Source: Pseudomonadota bacterium (GTDB lineage: Bacteria > Pseudomonadota > Gammaproteobacteria > Steroidobacterales > Steroidobacteraceae). Taken from it: a stretch of DNA of 13,667 nt. Position 1 is the stretch's first letter. Each line of letters starts with the position of its first letter. The position numbers were made by a program, and so were the translations under genes. Positions 1 through 8,135 of the stretch are shown here, one piece after another. The notes beneath the pieces are model-generated. The model was given only the letters and a program-made list of their open reading frames with translations, was not told the DNA's origin and made no database searches. Where the stretch lies: the NCBI GenBank assembly GCA_021808035.1, contig JAKBCG010000029.1, positions 1-13,667 of the forward strand, read 5' to 3'.

Positions 1-1623
1 GAGCAGGCCCTGATTCTGCGCCGACGCGCTCGCAAGCGCGTTGCGGTTGTCGCCGCTGCCGCCCGCGTTGCTCTGCACCGTGAACTGGTCCCCGGTCTGC
101 GGCGTTCCGGTGATCTGCACCTGCCAACCGTAGAATGCGATGTTGCCGCCGGGCGTGTAGGCGTAGCTGCCCGCACCGTTCACCGAATAGGTCGTCGGAC
201 TCGTGAACTGGATCGTCGCCGGCGTGAGCAGGTTCGGATTCGACGCGTCGATCACGCTGCCCGCGCTGATCGCGGCGCTCCCCTGGTTCGCGTTCGACGC
301 CGCCGTCTGGATCGCGCCGGCCGCGGCGATCTGCGCCGGATTCGTCAACGCGACCGCGAACGAAGCCGCCGCCTGCGCGGTCGGCTGGATCAGGAACTGG
401 TCGCCGTTCGCCGGCGTCCCGGCCAGCACGATCGACACGCCATCGGCGACGATCGGACTCGCCGCGGTGCCGCTGCCGGTGAACGCGACCGCGGCCCCGG
501 TGCTCGCGTTCGCCAGCCGGTACGCCCCCGCGTCGTAGGACAGCACGTAGTCGTTGGTGGTGAGCTGTCCGACGTTGGTGACCGTCGCGGACGCCGTCGC
601 CGAACCGGTGTTCGTGCTCGCCGGCGTGACCGTCGGCGCGGCGAGCGTGAACAGGTTCGCGCCGAGCTGGCCACTGAGATCGAGCCCGGCGTTTTGCTGC
701 GCATTCGCCGACTGCGCGAAGGCGGTCGCGAGCTGGCCGAGCTGGTTGAGCGCCGGCTCGACCACCTGGGTGCGCGCGGCGAGCAGGCCGCCGAGGTCGC
801 CGGCCGTGATCGACCCGCTGATGATCTGGTTGCCGGCGGTCGCGGTCGAGATCTCGAGCTGCGACGCGTTGTACGGATTCTGCACCGTCGTCAATTTACT
901 GACGTTGCCCTGCAGAACGAGCGGCTGACCGTTGCCGACGAACACGTTCACCGCGCCGTTGCTGTCGGTGCTGGTGGTGAAATTGACCAGTTTCGACAGG
1001 TTCGACAACTGCTGGTCGCGCTGGTCGATCAGGTCGTTCGGCGGCTGGCCGCCGTCCTGCGCGGTGCCGACGACGATCTGCTGGTTCAGCGTCGCGATCG
1101 AGGCTGCGATTGAGTTGATCTGCTGGACGTCGGCGCTGACGCTCGCGTTGATCGTGGTGTTCAGGCTCGCGAGCTGCGCGCTCGTGCTCTGGAAGCTCGA
1201 AGCGACCCCCTGCGCGGCGCCGAGCAGCGCCTGGCGCGCGGCGATCGAGGTCGGCGCGTTCGCGACGTTCGACCAAGCGCCGTAGTAGCTCTGCAACGCG
1301 CTCGACAGTCCGCCCGCGGTGGTGCCGATGATGTTGTCGACCTGGTTCGCATAGGTCTGCAGCGCGGTCAGCTGCCCGAGGCTGCCCTGCGCGAAGTTCA
1401 GTTGATTGGTCGCGACCTGGCTGAACGCGCGCACGACCCCGCTCACCTGCACGCCGGCACCGACGGTGGCGACGCCGTTCGTTTGCGGCGTCGCGGTCGT
1501 CAGGTTCACGCTCTCGCGCGCGTATCCCGGCGTGTTCGCGTTCGCGATGTTGTTGCTGGTGGTCGAAATCGCGGTCTGCAACGCGCGCAGCGCGCTGAGG
1601 CTGATCCCGAACAGGTCCGACAC
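1..1623 (-). CDS. flgK: Flagellar hook-filament junction protein FlgK (HAP1), C-terminus cut by window edge
   Basis: FlgK is exported by the flagellar type III system and forms the first junction ring between hook and filament. 541 residues are visible; the C-terminal part lies beyond base 1. The N-terminus reads MSDLFGISLSALRALQTAIS followed by SNNIANANTPGYAR, the classic rod/hook/HAP coiled-coil motif. A conserved PNDLIDQRDQQLSNLSKLV stretch comes near residue 180. The middle is the Ala/Thr/Asn-rich, low-charge composition typical of the exposed HAP1 domains. The start is GTG at 1623. An in-frame TGA lies two codons upstream, so no earlier start is possible, and AGGGGG sits 8 bases ahead of it. 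It follows flgJ after a 72-base gap with its own sigma-28 promoter, as expected for a late gene. flgL would be expected next, outside the window. Confidence 0.95.
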   Translation of the reverse strand, partial: MSDLFGISLSALRALQTAISTTSNNIANANTPGYARESVNLTTATPQTNGVATVGAGVQVSGVVRAFSQVATNQLNFAQGSLGQLTALQTYANQVDNIIGTTAGGLSSALQSYYGAWSNVANAPTSIAARQALLGAAQGVASSFQSTSAQLASLNTTINASVSADVQQINSIAASIATLNQQIVVGTAQDGGQPPNDLIDQRDQQLSNLSKLVNFTTSTDSNGAVNVFVGNGQPLVLQGNVSKLTTVQNPYNASQLEISTATAGNQIISGSITAGDLGGLLAARTQVVEPALNQLGQLATAFAQSANAQQNAGLDLSGQLGANLFTLAAPTVTPASTNTGSATASATVTNVGQLTTNDYVLSYDAGAYRLANASTGAAVAFTGSGTAASPIVADGVSIVLAGTPANGDQFLIQPTAQAAASFAVALTNPAQIAAAGAIQTAASNANQGSAAISAGSVIDASNPNLLTPATIQFTSPTTYSVNGAGSYAYTPGGNIAFYGWQVQITGTPQTGDQFTVQSNAGGSGDNRNALASASAQNQGLL

Positions 1624-1672
1624 GGCTCAATCCCCCTGACGATGCCGGGCGGCGGAAATCGCCCTGTCCGCG

Positions 1673-1699
1673 TTATCGGCCGTCACCGGGAATCCTTAA
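1673..1699 (-). promoter_or_regulatory. Sigma-28 (FliA) promoter of flgK
   Basis: Read on the minus strand, the -10 element is a perfect GCCGATAA (1673-1680). The -35 element is TTAAG (1695-1699), with 14 bases between them. The -35 overlaps the flgJ stop codon TAA. Transcription would begin roughly 44 bases ahead of the flgK GTG. The same architecture, with the same spacing, occurs upstream of flgM in this window. An internal sigma-28 promoter for flgKL is known from enteric bacteria. The -35 is only a partial match to the enteric TAAA, but the -10 is exact and correctly placed. Confidence 0.8.
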
Positions 1700-2718
1700 C
1701 GGCCGGCCGACGCCGCGCGCAGCGCTTCGCGAAACACGCCGCTGCGCACCACGCCGGCCAGCTTGCTCGCGTAAGCAGGGTCGGTCGCATAACCGGCGGC
1801 GGCGATCCCCTCGATGTACGCGCCGACGTTCTCACCGGCCGACAGTGCCCCGTGGTACCGCGGCGACTCGCGCAGCAGGTTCGCGAAGTCGGCGACGCTG
1901 TCCGCGACCGACCGGTACGCCCGGAATGCCGCGGTGCGCGCCGTCGCGACCCCGTCGCGAAACTCGATCGTCGGCGCGACCGCGCGACCGCCCGTCCAGC
2001 GATCCCCCGCCTTGATCCCAAACAGGTTGAAGCTCGGCGACCCGTCGGCGGTACGGGCCATGCGCCGCCCCCAGCCGGTCTCGAGCACCGCCTGCGCGAG
2101 CAGGCCGATCGGGTTCACCCCGAGCGCCTGCGCGGCGGCGCGGATCGCGGGCAGGACCGCGCCGACGAACTGCGCCGCCACCTGCGGAGTCGGCGGGCCC
2201 GCGACCGTGTCCGGCGGGGTCCCCGCGGTCGATTCGGCCGCGGCCGGCGGTTCGTTCGTCCGGACCGCCACCGTGCCGGGCACGAGCGGCAGCCCGCCCG
2301 GGCCGGGCGCGCCGAAGGGAGCACCCGCGCCGGGCGTGCCACCCGCGCCGAGCGTGCCACCCACGCCGAGGGCACCGTCGGCGCCGTCCGTGCCCTGCTG
2401 CGCCTCGAGCTGCCGCGCGACCAGCGCGCCGAGTCCGAGCCCGCCGCGAGCACTGACCGCGAGCGCGACCTGATCGTCGAACATGCTCTGGTACATCCCG
2501 AGCTGCTCGCTCTCGTGATCGCCGACGTCGCGCGCGGCCTCGCGCATGCTCTTCAGCATCATCTGCAGGAACACCGCGTCGACCTGCTCGGCGACCGCAT
2601 GGATCGCCTGCGGCGAGCGCGGCGCCGTCTTCAGCGACTGCAGCGCGCCCAGGTCGCCGTAGTGGTTCGCGTTCAGGAGCGCGAGCGCGCTCGGCGAGGC
2701 CGGGTCGACGCGCGCCAT
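1696..2718 (-). CDS. flgJ: FlgJ: rod-cap scaffold and peptidoglycan hydrolase
   Basis: This 340-residue two-domain protein acts in the periplasm, capping the growing rod and opening the murein layer. Residues 1-105 form the rod-scaffold domain, with LQSLKTAPRS, FLQMMLKSMREA and the GGLGLGALVARQLEAQ ending. Residues about 109-180 are a Gly/Pro/Ala linker with hexapeptide repeats. Residues about 181-340 are the glucosaminidase-type hydrolase domain: PIGLLAQAVLETGWG places the probable catalytic Glu at 213, followed by FNLFGIKAGDRW. The usual AxQFE of the scaffold domain reads AEQVDAVF here. The ATG lies 2 bases after the flgI stop, so the two genes are probably translationally coupled. Its stop codon lies inside the flgK promoter. 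The two-domain layout is typical of beta/gamma-proteobacteria. Confidence 0.95.
   Translation of the reverse strand: MARVDPASPSALALLNANHYGDLGALQSLKTAPRSPQAIHAVAEQVDAVFLQMMLKSMREAARDVGDHESEQLGMYQSMFDDQVALAVSARGGLGLGALVARQLEAQQGTDGADGALGVGGTLGAGGTPGAGAPFGAPGPGGLPLVPGTVAVRTNEPPAAAESTAGTPPDTVAGPPTPQVAAQFVGAVLPAIRAAAQALGVNPIGLLAQAVLETGWGRRMARTADGSPSFNLFGIKAGDRWTGGRAVAPTIEFRDGVATARTAAFRAYRSVADSVADFANLLRESPRYHGALSAGENVGAYIEGIAAAGYATDPAYASKLAGVVRSGVFREALRAASAGR
2309..2398 (-). repeat. Degenerate 18-base tandem repeat in the flgJ linker
   Basis: About five consecutive 18-base units occur here. On the plus strand they begin GCGCCG or ACGCCG and tend to end in a G..CACCC-type block. The two central copies (2327-2344 and 2345-2362) differ by one base, and the outer copies are more diverged. 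On the coding strand they give Gly-rich hexapeptides such as GALGVG, GTLGAG and GTPGAG in the FlgJ interdomain linker. The unit is a multiple of three, so copy-number change would keep the reading frame. Confidence 0.7.
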
Positions 2719-2720
2719 CG

Positions 2721-3845
2721 TCAGATCACGATCAGCTGCGCGTGCAGCGCGCCAGCTTCCTTCATCGCCTCGAGGATCGCGACCAGGTCGCTCGGCGCCG
2801 CGCCGACCTCGTTCACCGCGCGCACGATCTGGTCGAGCTTCACCCCGGGATCGAACAGGAACATGTGGTGTCCTCCCTCGTTCACCTGGATCGTCGAATT
2901 GTTGACGACCGTCGTCTGGCCGTTCGGCGAGAACGGCGCCGGCTGGCTCACCGACTGCTGCTCCTTGACGCTGACCGAGAGCGACCCGTGCGACACCGCG
3001 ACCGGACTCACGCGCACGTTGCGGCTGATCACGACCGTGCCGGTGCGCGAATTGATGATCACCCGTGCCGGCGCGCTGCCGGGATCGACCTTCAGACCGT
3101 CGACCATCGACAGGAACGCGACCCGCTGGGTCGGGTCGGTCGGCGCGCGCACGCGGACCGAGCCGCCGTCGATCACCGTCGCGTCGCCGGCGCCGAACAT
3201 CTTGTTGATGCTCGCGACCATCCGCGTCGCCGTGGTGAAATCCGGCTCGTTGAGATTCAGCACGACGAAATGGCCCTGGTCGAACAAGGTCGGCACGGAG
3301 CGCTCGACCGTCGCACCGTTCGGGATCCGTCCGGCGCTCGGCACGTTCACCGTGAGCTTGGAGCCGTCGCGCCCCTGGACGCCGAAGCCGCTGACGAGGA
3401 GACTGCCCTGCGCGATCGCGTAGATCTGCCCGTCGACGCCGCGCAGCGGCGTCATCAGCAGGGTGCCGCCCCGCAGGCTCTGCGCGTTCGCGATCGAACT
3501 CACCGTGACGTCGATCGTCTGTCCGGGCTTTACGAACGCGGGCAGCTCGGCGCTGACCGACACCGCGGCGATGTTCTTCAGCTGCGGGTTCACGTTCGAT
3601 GGCAGGGTGACGCCGAGTTGCGCGAGCATGTTCTTCAAGGATTGCACCGTGAACGGCGCCTGGCTCGTCTGATCGCCGGTGCCGTCGAGTCCGACGACCA
3701 GGCCATAGCCGATCAACTGGTTCGTGCGCACGCCCTGGACCTGGGCCAGGTCCTTGATCCGGTCGGCGCGCACCGCCGGGCCGAACCCGAGGATCATGCC
3801 GAGGACGATCCCGAGAAATCCGGCGCTGCCGATTCGACCGAACAT
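2721..3845 (-). CDS. flgI: Flagellar P-ring protein FlgI precursor
   Basis: FlgI assembles into the P ring around the rod in the peptidoglycan layer, helped by the chaperone FlgA encoded at the other end of this cluster. The product is 374 residues, the usual length. Residues 1-27 form a signal peptide (hydrophobic GFLGIVLGMILGFG, then AVRA before Asp28). The mature protein begins DRIKDLAQVQGVRTNQLIG and continues with YGLVVGLDGTGDQ, both family hallmarks. QSLKNMLAQLGVTLP and SLRGGTLLMTPLRGVDGQ follow. The ATG has GAGGG 7 bases upstream. It starts 10 bases after flgH and ends 2 bases before flgJ, in the middle of the single transcription unit. Confidence 0.97.
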   Translation of the reverse strand: MFGRIGSAGFLGIVLGMILGFGPAVRADRIKDLAQVQGVRTNQLIGYGLVVGLDGTGDQTSQAPFTVQSLKNMLAQLGVTLPSNVNPQLKNIAAVSVSAELPAFVKPGQTIDVTVSSIANAQSLRGGTLLMTPLRGVDGQIYAIAQGSLLVSGFGVQGRDGSKLTVNVPSAGRIPNGATVERSVPTLFDQGHFVVLNLNEPDFTTATRMVASINKMFGAGDATVIDGGSVRVRAPTDPTQRVAFLSMVDGLKVDPGSAPARVIINSRTGTVVISRNVRVSPVAVSHGSLSVSVKEQQSVSQPAPFSPNGQTTVVNNSTIQVNEGGHHMFLFDPGVKLDQIVRAVNEVGAAPSDLVAILEAMKEAGALHAQLIVI

Positions 3846-3855
3846 CCGTGGACCC

Positions 3856-4590
3856 TCAGAACGGCATCAGCGGGGAGTTGAAGAAGCGCGCGAGCCAGCC
3901 CATCTGGTTCGAGCTCGCGACCGCTCCCTGCCCCGAGTAGCTGATCCGCGCGTCGGCGACCTTGTCGGAGGTCACCGTGTTGTCCGCGGCGATGTCGGCC
4001 GGCCGCACGACGCCGGCCAGATGGATGTACTCGTCGCCCTGGTTCAACCGCAGCGCCTTCTCGCCCTGGACGATCAGGTTGCCGTTCGCCTCCACCCCGG
4101 TCACGGTCACCGAAATCGCGCCGACCAGGGTGTTGCTCTGGGTGCTCGAGCCTTCGCCGTCGAATGTGTTCGCGCCGTTCAGCGACGCCGACAGGATCGG
4201 AATCCCGCCGGTCGTGATCGTGCGCCCGAACAAAGTCGGTCCCGAGTTGGCCAAGGTCGTCGTCTTCGTGGTCTTGGTCACGGCATTCTTGCTCGCATCG
4301 ATCGCCTCGTTCAGCTCGATCGTGAGGATGTCGCCGACGTGCCGGGCCTTGAGATCCGCGAACAGCTCCATCGGCTGACCGCTGCGGTAGATCGCGCCGG
4401 CGGTCGCCGCCGGCGGCGGCGGCAGGGGCTGCGCGGCCGGCAATTGCGGACCCGACGGGCGGGTCGGCAGCATCCCGCAGGCCGACAGCGACGCGAGCGC
4501 AGGGAACGCGAGCGCCGCGAGAACGCCGCCACGGACCACGCGCCACGCGCCGCGCGAACCCGTGTGCGATCGGGGGGCGCGGCCGCTCAT
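3856..4590 (-). CDS. flgH: Flagellar L-ring lipoprotein FlgH
   Basis: FlgH is the outer-membrane lipoprotein that forms the L ring around the distal rod. The product is 244 residues. An Arg-rich N-terminus leads into a hydrophobic stretch (about 21-36) and a lipobox LSAC with the lipidated Cys at 38. The n-region, about 20 residues, is long for the family. A Pro/Ala-rich segment follows, then the FlgH core: AIYRSGQPMELFADLKARHV, GDILTIELNEAIDASKNA, a Thr/Lys-rich stretch, and later GEKALRLNQGDEYIHLAGVV. It ends in a short hydrophobic ARFFNSPLMPF. Its ATG overlaps the flgG stop in an ATGA, which supports both this start and translational coupling. Confidence 0.96.
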   Translation of the reverse strand: MSGRAPRSHTGSRGAWRVVRGGVLAALAFPALASLSACGMLPTRPSGPQLPAAQPLPPPPAATAGAIYRSGQPMELFADLKARHVGDILTIELNEAIDASKNAVTKTTKTTTLANSGPTLFGRTITTGGIPILSASLNGANTFDGEGSSTQSNTLVGAISVTVTGVEANGNLIVQGEKALRLNQGDEYIHLAGVVRPADIAADNTVTSDKVADARISYSGQGAVASSNQMGWLARFFNSPLMPF

Positions 4591-5375
4591 GACAGGTTCG
4601 TGGTCAGGAACTGCAGCATCTGGTCGACCGTATTGATCGCCTTCGAGTTCATCTCATACGCTCGCTGGGTCTCGATCATGTCCACGAGCTCGGTGACCGA
4701 ATTCACGTTCGAGGTCTCGAGCGCGCCTTGCTGCAGGGTGCCGATTCCGCTCGTCCCGGGCGTGCCAACCTGCGGCGCGCCGCTCGCGGCCGACTCGACC
4801 AGCAGGTTGTTGCCTACCGGCTGGAGCCCCTCGTCGTTGACGAAGGTCGCGAGCTGGACCTGGCCGACGGTGGTCGGCTTCGCCGAGCCCGGCAGCGTGA
4901 CCGAGACCGTGCCGTCGTTGCCGATCGAGATCGATTGCGCGCCCGCCGGGATCGTGATCGCCGGCGATATCGGGTAGCCGCTCGCATTCACGACGTTGCC
5001 CTGCGAATCCAGCGAGAACGAACCGTCGCGGGTGTACGCGAGCGTGCCGTCGGGCATCGTGATCTGGAAGAAGCCGAGCCCGTTGATCGCCATGTCGAGG
5101 CTGCCGTTGGTCTGCAGCACGCTGCCCTGCGAGTAGTCCTTCTCGGTCGCCGCGAGGCGCACGCCGGTGCCGAGCGACAAACCGGTCGGATACTGGGTGT
5201 TCTGCGTGCTCTGCGCGCCGACCTGCTGAACGTTCTGATACATCAGGTCCTGGAACGACACCCGCCCGGCCTTGAACCCGGTCGTGCTGACGTTCGCGAG
5301 GTTGTTCGCGATCACCGCCATCCGCGTGTTCTGGGCGTCGAGTCCGGTCTTTGCGGCCCACAGTGCCAAATTCAT
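4587..5375 (-). CDS. flgG: Flagellar distal rod protein FlgG
   Basis: FlgG builds the distal rod, the drive shaft inside the L and P rings. The product is 262 residues, essentially the family length. The N-terminus MNLALWAAKTGLDAQNTRMA followed by VIANNLANVSTTGFKAGR is the FlgG form of the rod/hook motif. The segment GAQSTQNTQYPTGLSLGTGV matches the FlgG-specific stretch that distinguishes distal rod from hook protein. The C-terminus contains QGALETSNVNSVTELVDMIE and AYEMNSKAINTVDQMLQ, the heptad-patterned terminal helix of axial proteins. GGGAG lies upstream of the ATG. The stop overlaps the flgH start by 4 bases. Confidence 0.97.
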   Translation of the reverse strand: MNLALWAAKTGLDAQNTRMAVIANNLANVSTTGFKAGRVSFQDLMYQNVQQVGAQSTQNTQYPTGLSLGTGVRLAATEKDYSQGSVLQTNGSLDMAINGLGFFQITMPDGTLAYTRDGSFSLDSQGNVVNASGYPISPAITIPAGAQSISIGNDGTVSVTLPGSAKPTTVGQVQLATFVNDEGLQPVGNNLLVESAASGAPQVGTPGTSGIGTLQQGALETSNVNSVTELVDMIETQRAYEMNSKAINTVDQMLQFLTTNLS

Positions 5376-5393
5376 AGGCGTCGTCTCCCGCGG

Positions 5394-6134
5394 TCAGGCG
5401 GCCGAGAGCAGGCGCTCGGCGCTCTGCTCGTTTTGGTCGGTCGAGTTCATCGTCTTGATCTGCAGCTCGTACAGTCGCTGCAATTCGATCATGTTCACCA
5501 GCGATTGCGCGGCGTTCACGTTGCTCGACTCGAGCACCCCCGAGGTCACCGTCACGTTCGGATCGAGCTTCGCCTTGCCGCCGCCGACGAGGTGCAGCAA
5601 TCCGTCCGGCCCCTTGACGAGGTCCTGCGGCGGAGGATTCACGAGCTTGATGCGGTCCACCTGCGACTGCGCCGACGGTCCGAGTCCGAGCGGCACGACC
5701 GACACGGTGCCGTCGTTGCCGATCGTGACCTGCGTCGACGGCGGGACCGACACCGGTCCAGACGCCGACAGCACCGGCAGCCCGCTCATCGTGGTGACCA
5801 TGCCGTTCGCGTTGACCCTGAGGTCGCCGGCGCGCGTGTAGGCCTCGGAGCCATCCGGCGCCTGCACCGCGATGTAGCCCGCGCCATTGACCGCGATGTC
5901 GAGGTTGCGGCCGGTCTCGCGCATCACACCCGCGCGAAAATCGACGCCCGCGCCGTCGGCGACCGCGTTCACACGGGTCGGATAACCGGGTCCGTAGATC
6001 GGCGCGCTCGTGAAGCCGACGAAGTCCGCCATGAAGCCGACCGTGTCCGCATTCGCGATGTTCTCGTTGTTGACCGCCTGCGCGTACATGATCTGCTTCG
6101 CACCGGTCATCGCGACGTAGAGTCCTCGATCCAC
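5394..6134 (-). CDS. flgF: Flagellar proximal rod protein FlgF
   Basis: FlgF is one of the rod proteins exported by the flagellar secretion apparatus. The product is 246 residues. It opens MDRGLYVAMTGAKQIMYAQA and NNENIANADTVGF. The MDR.LYVAMTGA start is diagnostic of FlgF, and the usual GFKAD reads GFMAD here. Middle landmarks are NLDIAVNGAGYIAVQAPDG and EAYTRAGDLRVNANGMV. The C-terminal axial motif is GVLESSNVNAAQSLVNMIEL then QRLYELQIKTM. The start is preceded by GGAGGAGAG, a strong ribosome binding site. It sits between flgE (25-base gap) and flgG (18-base gap) in the canonical order. Confidence 0.96.
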   Translation of the reverse strand: MDRGLYVAMTGAKQIMYAQAVNNENIANADTVGFMADFVGFTSAPIYGPGYPTRVNAVADGAGVDFRAGVMRETGRNLDIAVNGAGYIAVQAPDGSEAYTRAGDLRVNANGMVTTMSGLPVLSASGPVSVPPSTQVTIGNDGTVSVVPLGLGPSAQSQVDRIKLVNPPPQDLVKGPDGLLHLVGGGKAKLDPNVTVTSGVLESSNVNAAQSLVNMIELQRLYELQIKTMNSTDQNEQSAERLLSAA

Positions 6135-6159
6135 CGTTCTCTCCTCCGGACGGCCGCGC

Positions 6160-7383
6160 TCAATGCGCCATGTTGATCACAGTCTGCGACAACTGGTTCG
6201 CGGTCGTGATGACCTCGGCGTTCGCCTGGAACGCGCGCTGCGCGGTGATCATGTTCACCAGCTCGTTGGTCAGGTCGACGTTCGAGCTCTCGAGCGCGCC
6301 GGCCTGGAGGGCACCGAACCCGGCCGAACCGGCCGCCCCCTGGACGACGTTGCCGGATGCGTAGGTCTGCGACCAGTTGGTGTCGCCGAGCTGCTTCAAG
6401 CCCTGCGGGTTCGGGAAGTTCGCGAGCGCGACCTGGCCGAGCTGCGTCGACCGTCCGTTCGTGTACACCGCCGAGACGATGCCGGTCGGATCGATCGAGA
6501 CCGTGCTCAGCTGCCCGGTCGAGTAGCCGTTCTGGGTCAACGAGTTCACGCCGAACTGCGAGCCGTACTGCGTCGTGGTGCCGAAGTCGAAGCTCATGTT
6601 CATCGGATTCGCGCCGCCCGGCGGCGTGAAGCCGTTGAAGCTGAGCGTGCCGGCCGTCGGTGGCGTGACCGCGCCGGTGCTCGAGAAGCTCAGCGTCTGC
6701 GCGGTGCCGACCGGGGTTCCGTTCACCGTCAAGTAGACGTTCCACTGGTTCGGGGTCGCGGTCTGCGCGAAGTAGAAGGTGGCCGGGTAGGCGTTGCCGA
6801 GCGAGTCGTAGACCGTCGTCGAGGTCGACTGGTTGTAGGTCTGCGGATTGGTCGGGTCGAACGGCGCGACGGCGGGCGCGGTGGAGTTCGCCGGCAGGTT
6901 GAGCGCGACCGTGCCGCTGGTCGTCGCCGACGGCGCGCTCAGCGTGGTCTGCAGGTTCAGGTCCTGTAGGGTTCCGGTGTTGAACCCGCCGGAGGCGAGC
7001 GGCGGATAGACCTGCAGCGCCTGGCCGGTCGCGCTGACGACGTTGCCGTTCGCATCCTCCTGGAACTGGCCGTTGCGCGAATACACGTAGCCGTTCGCGT
7101 CCTTCAGCGTGAAGAAGCCGTTGCCGCTGATCGCGAGGTCGAGGTTCGACGCGGTCGTCGTGATGTTCCCCTGGGTGAACTGCTGCGCGGTGCTCGCGAC
7201 GCGGACGCCCTCGCCCGTGACCGTCGTGTTGAGGTTGGTCGCGCCCGCCGCGTAGACGTCCGCGAACTGCGTGATGGAGCTCTTGAAGCCGACGGTGTTC
7301 GCGTTGGCGACGTTGTTCGCGGTGACGTCGAGGTCCGCGTTCGCCGCGGTCAGTCCCGACAACGCGATGCTGAAAGATGCCAT
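6160..7383 (-). CDS. flgE: Flagellar hook protein FlgE
   Basis: FlgE polymerises into the hook, the universal joint outside the cell. The product is 407 residues, in the normal range. The N-terminal axial region is SGLTAANADLDVTANNVANA with NTVGFKSSITQFADVY. The D1/D2 region shows NLDLAISGNGFFTLKDANG, YSRNGQFQEDANGNVVSATG and TTVYDSLGNAYPATFYFAQT. Near the C-terminus are AGALESSNVDLTNELVNMIT and AQRAFQANAEVI, the conserved terminal helix. Composition is rich in Thr, Asn, Ala and Gly and poor in Cys, as usual for the family. GGGGAG precedes the ATG. It follows flgD after 18 bases, so the cap and hook subunits are made from the same message. Confidence 0.97.
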   Translation of the reverse strand: MASFSIALSGLTAANADLDVTANNVANANTVGFKSSITQFADVYAAGATNLNTTVTGEGVRVASTAQQFTQGNITTTASNLDLAISGNGFFTLKDANGYVYSRNGQFQEDANGNVVSATGQALQVYPPLASGGFNTGTLQDLNLQTTLSAPSATTSGTVALNLPANSTAPAVAPFDPTNPQTYNQSTSTTVYDSLGNAYPATFYFAQTATPNQWNVYLTVNGTPVGTAQTLSFSSTGAVTPPTAGTLSFNGFTPPGGANPMNMSFDFGTTTQYGSQFGVNSLTQNGYSTGQLSTVSIDPTGIVSAVYTNGRSTQLGQVALANFPNPQGLKQLGDTNWSQTYASGNVVQGAAGSAGFGALQAGALESSNVDLTNELVNMITAQRAFQANAEVITTANQLSQTVINMAH

Positions 7384-7401
7384 GAGTCGTCTCCCCGGAT
7401 G

Positions 7402-8106
7402 TCAGTTCGAGATTTGCTGCACGTTCGCGTACGGCACGCTGCCCTGGCCCGCGACGTCGAGGGTGAGGCCGGAAGCGCCCGCGCCCATGGTCACGCTCTG
7501 CACGGTGCCGTTGACGTAGGTGGGCACGGCGGTGCCCGAGGCGACGCCGGCGACCTGGGCCGACAGGCCGTACTGCCCGGCGGGCGCCTGGGAACCGTCC
7601 GCGAGCGTGCCGTCCCAGGCGAAGTTCGCGAGTCCCGCCGGCTGGGCCCCGAGGTCGATCTGACGCACCAGCACGCCGTTCGCACTGGAGACGTTCACGA
7701 CCACGTCCGCGGTCGTCTGCGGCACCTGCACCGCGCCGGTCACGGTCGCGCCCGCGGTCGCGAGCGTCGCCTGCGAGCTCGGCACCAGCGCCTGGTGCCC
7801 GAGCAGCGAGGACGCCTGCAGCGCCTGGCTCGAGACCAGCGAGTTCGACAGGGACGAGAACGAGGTGTTCAGCTGGGTGATCCCCTGGACCTCGCTGAGC
7901 GCGGCGAGCTGGCTCAGGAACTGATTGCTGTCGACCGGCTGGGTGGGGTCCTGGTTCTTCAATTGCGCCAGCATCAGCGTCAGAAAGTTGGCGCCGGAGA
8001 GCTGCGTCGCGCTCGCGGTCGCGGACTGGATGCCGGCGGCCGACGCGCCCGATGCGGGCGTGGACGCGGCCAGCGGATTCGTCAATGGATTGGTGATCGT
8101 GGTCAT
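7402..8106 (-). CDS. flgD: Hook-capping protein FlgD
   Basis: FlgD caps the growing hook so that FlgE subunits can insert, and is replaced by FlgK when the hook is complete. The product is 234 residues. After an Ala/Ser/Thr-rich N-terminus comes the conserved capping motif FLTLMLAQLKNQDPTQPVDS (about residues 45-64) and NQFLSQLAALSEVQGI. The C-terminal half has the FlgD fold pattern: GALVPSS-like start (HQALVPSSQA), VRQIDLGAQPAG, FAWDGTLADGSQAPAGQYGL. The ATG is preceded by GAGGGGA. It lies 29 bases after flgC. A four-codon ATG-started reading frame overlaps this start codon but is probably incidental. Confidence 0.95.
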   Translation of the reverse strand: MTTITNPLTNPLAASTPASGASAAGIQSATASATQLSGANFLTLMLAQLKNQDPTQPVDSNQFLSQLAALSEVQGITQLNTSFSSLSNSLVSSQALQASSLLGHQALVPSSQATLATAGATVTGAVQVPQTTADVVVNVSSANGVLVRQIDLGAQPAGLANFAWDGTLADGSQAPAGQYGLSAQVAGVASGTAVPTYVNGTVQSVTMGAGASGLTLDVAGQGSVPYANVQQISN

Positions 8107-8135
8107 GGTGAGTGCATTCCCCTCGAGCCGCGGCC

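Noticed and set aside
1402..3423. 673-residue plus-strand open frame opposite flgK, flgJ and flgI
   Set aside because: It is Arg/His-rich with no recognisable motif and lies antisense to well-supported flagellar genes. Long antisense frames are expected in DNA this GC-rich.
4728..6176. 482-residue plus-strand open frame opposite flgG and flgF
   Set aside because: It is very rich in Arg, His and Asp, as antisense frames here are, and covers two clear rod genes.
8105..8119. Four-codon ATG-started mini frame overlapping the flgD start (ATGA-type overlap)
   Set aside because: Its ATG directly abuts the GAGGGGA ribosome site, too close for normal initiation. Such tiny frames are frequent by chance.
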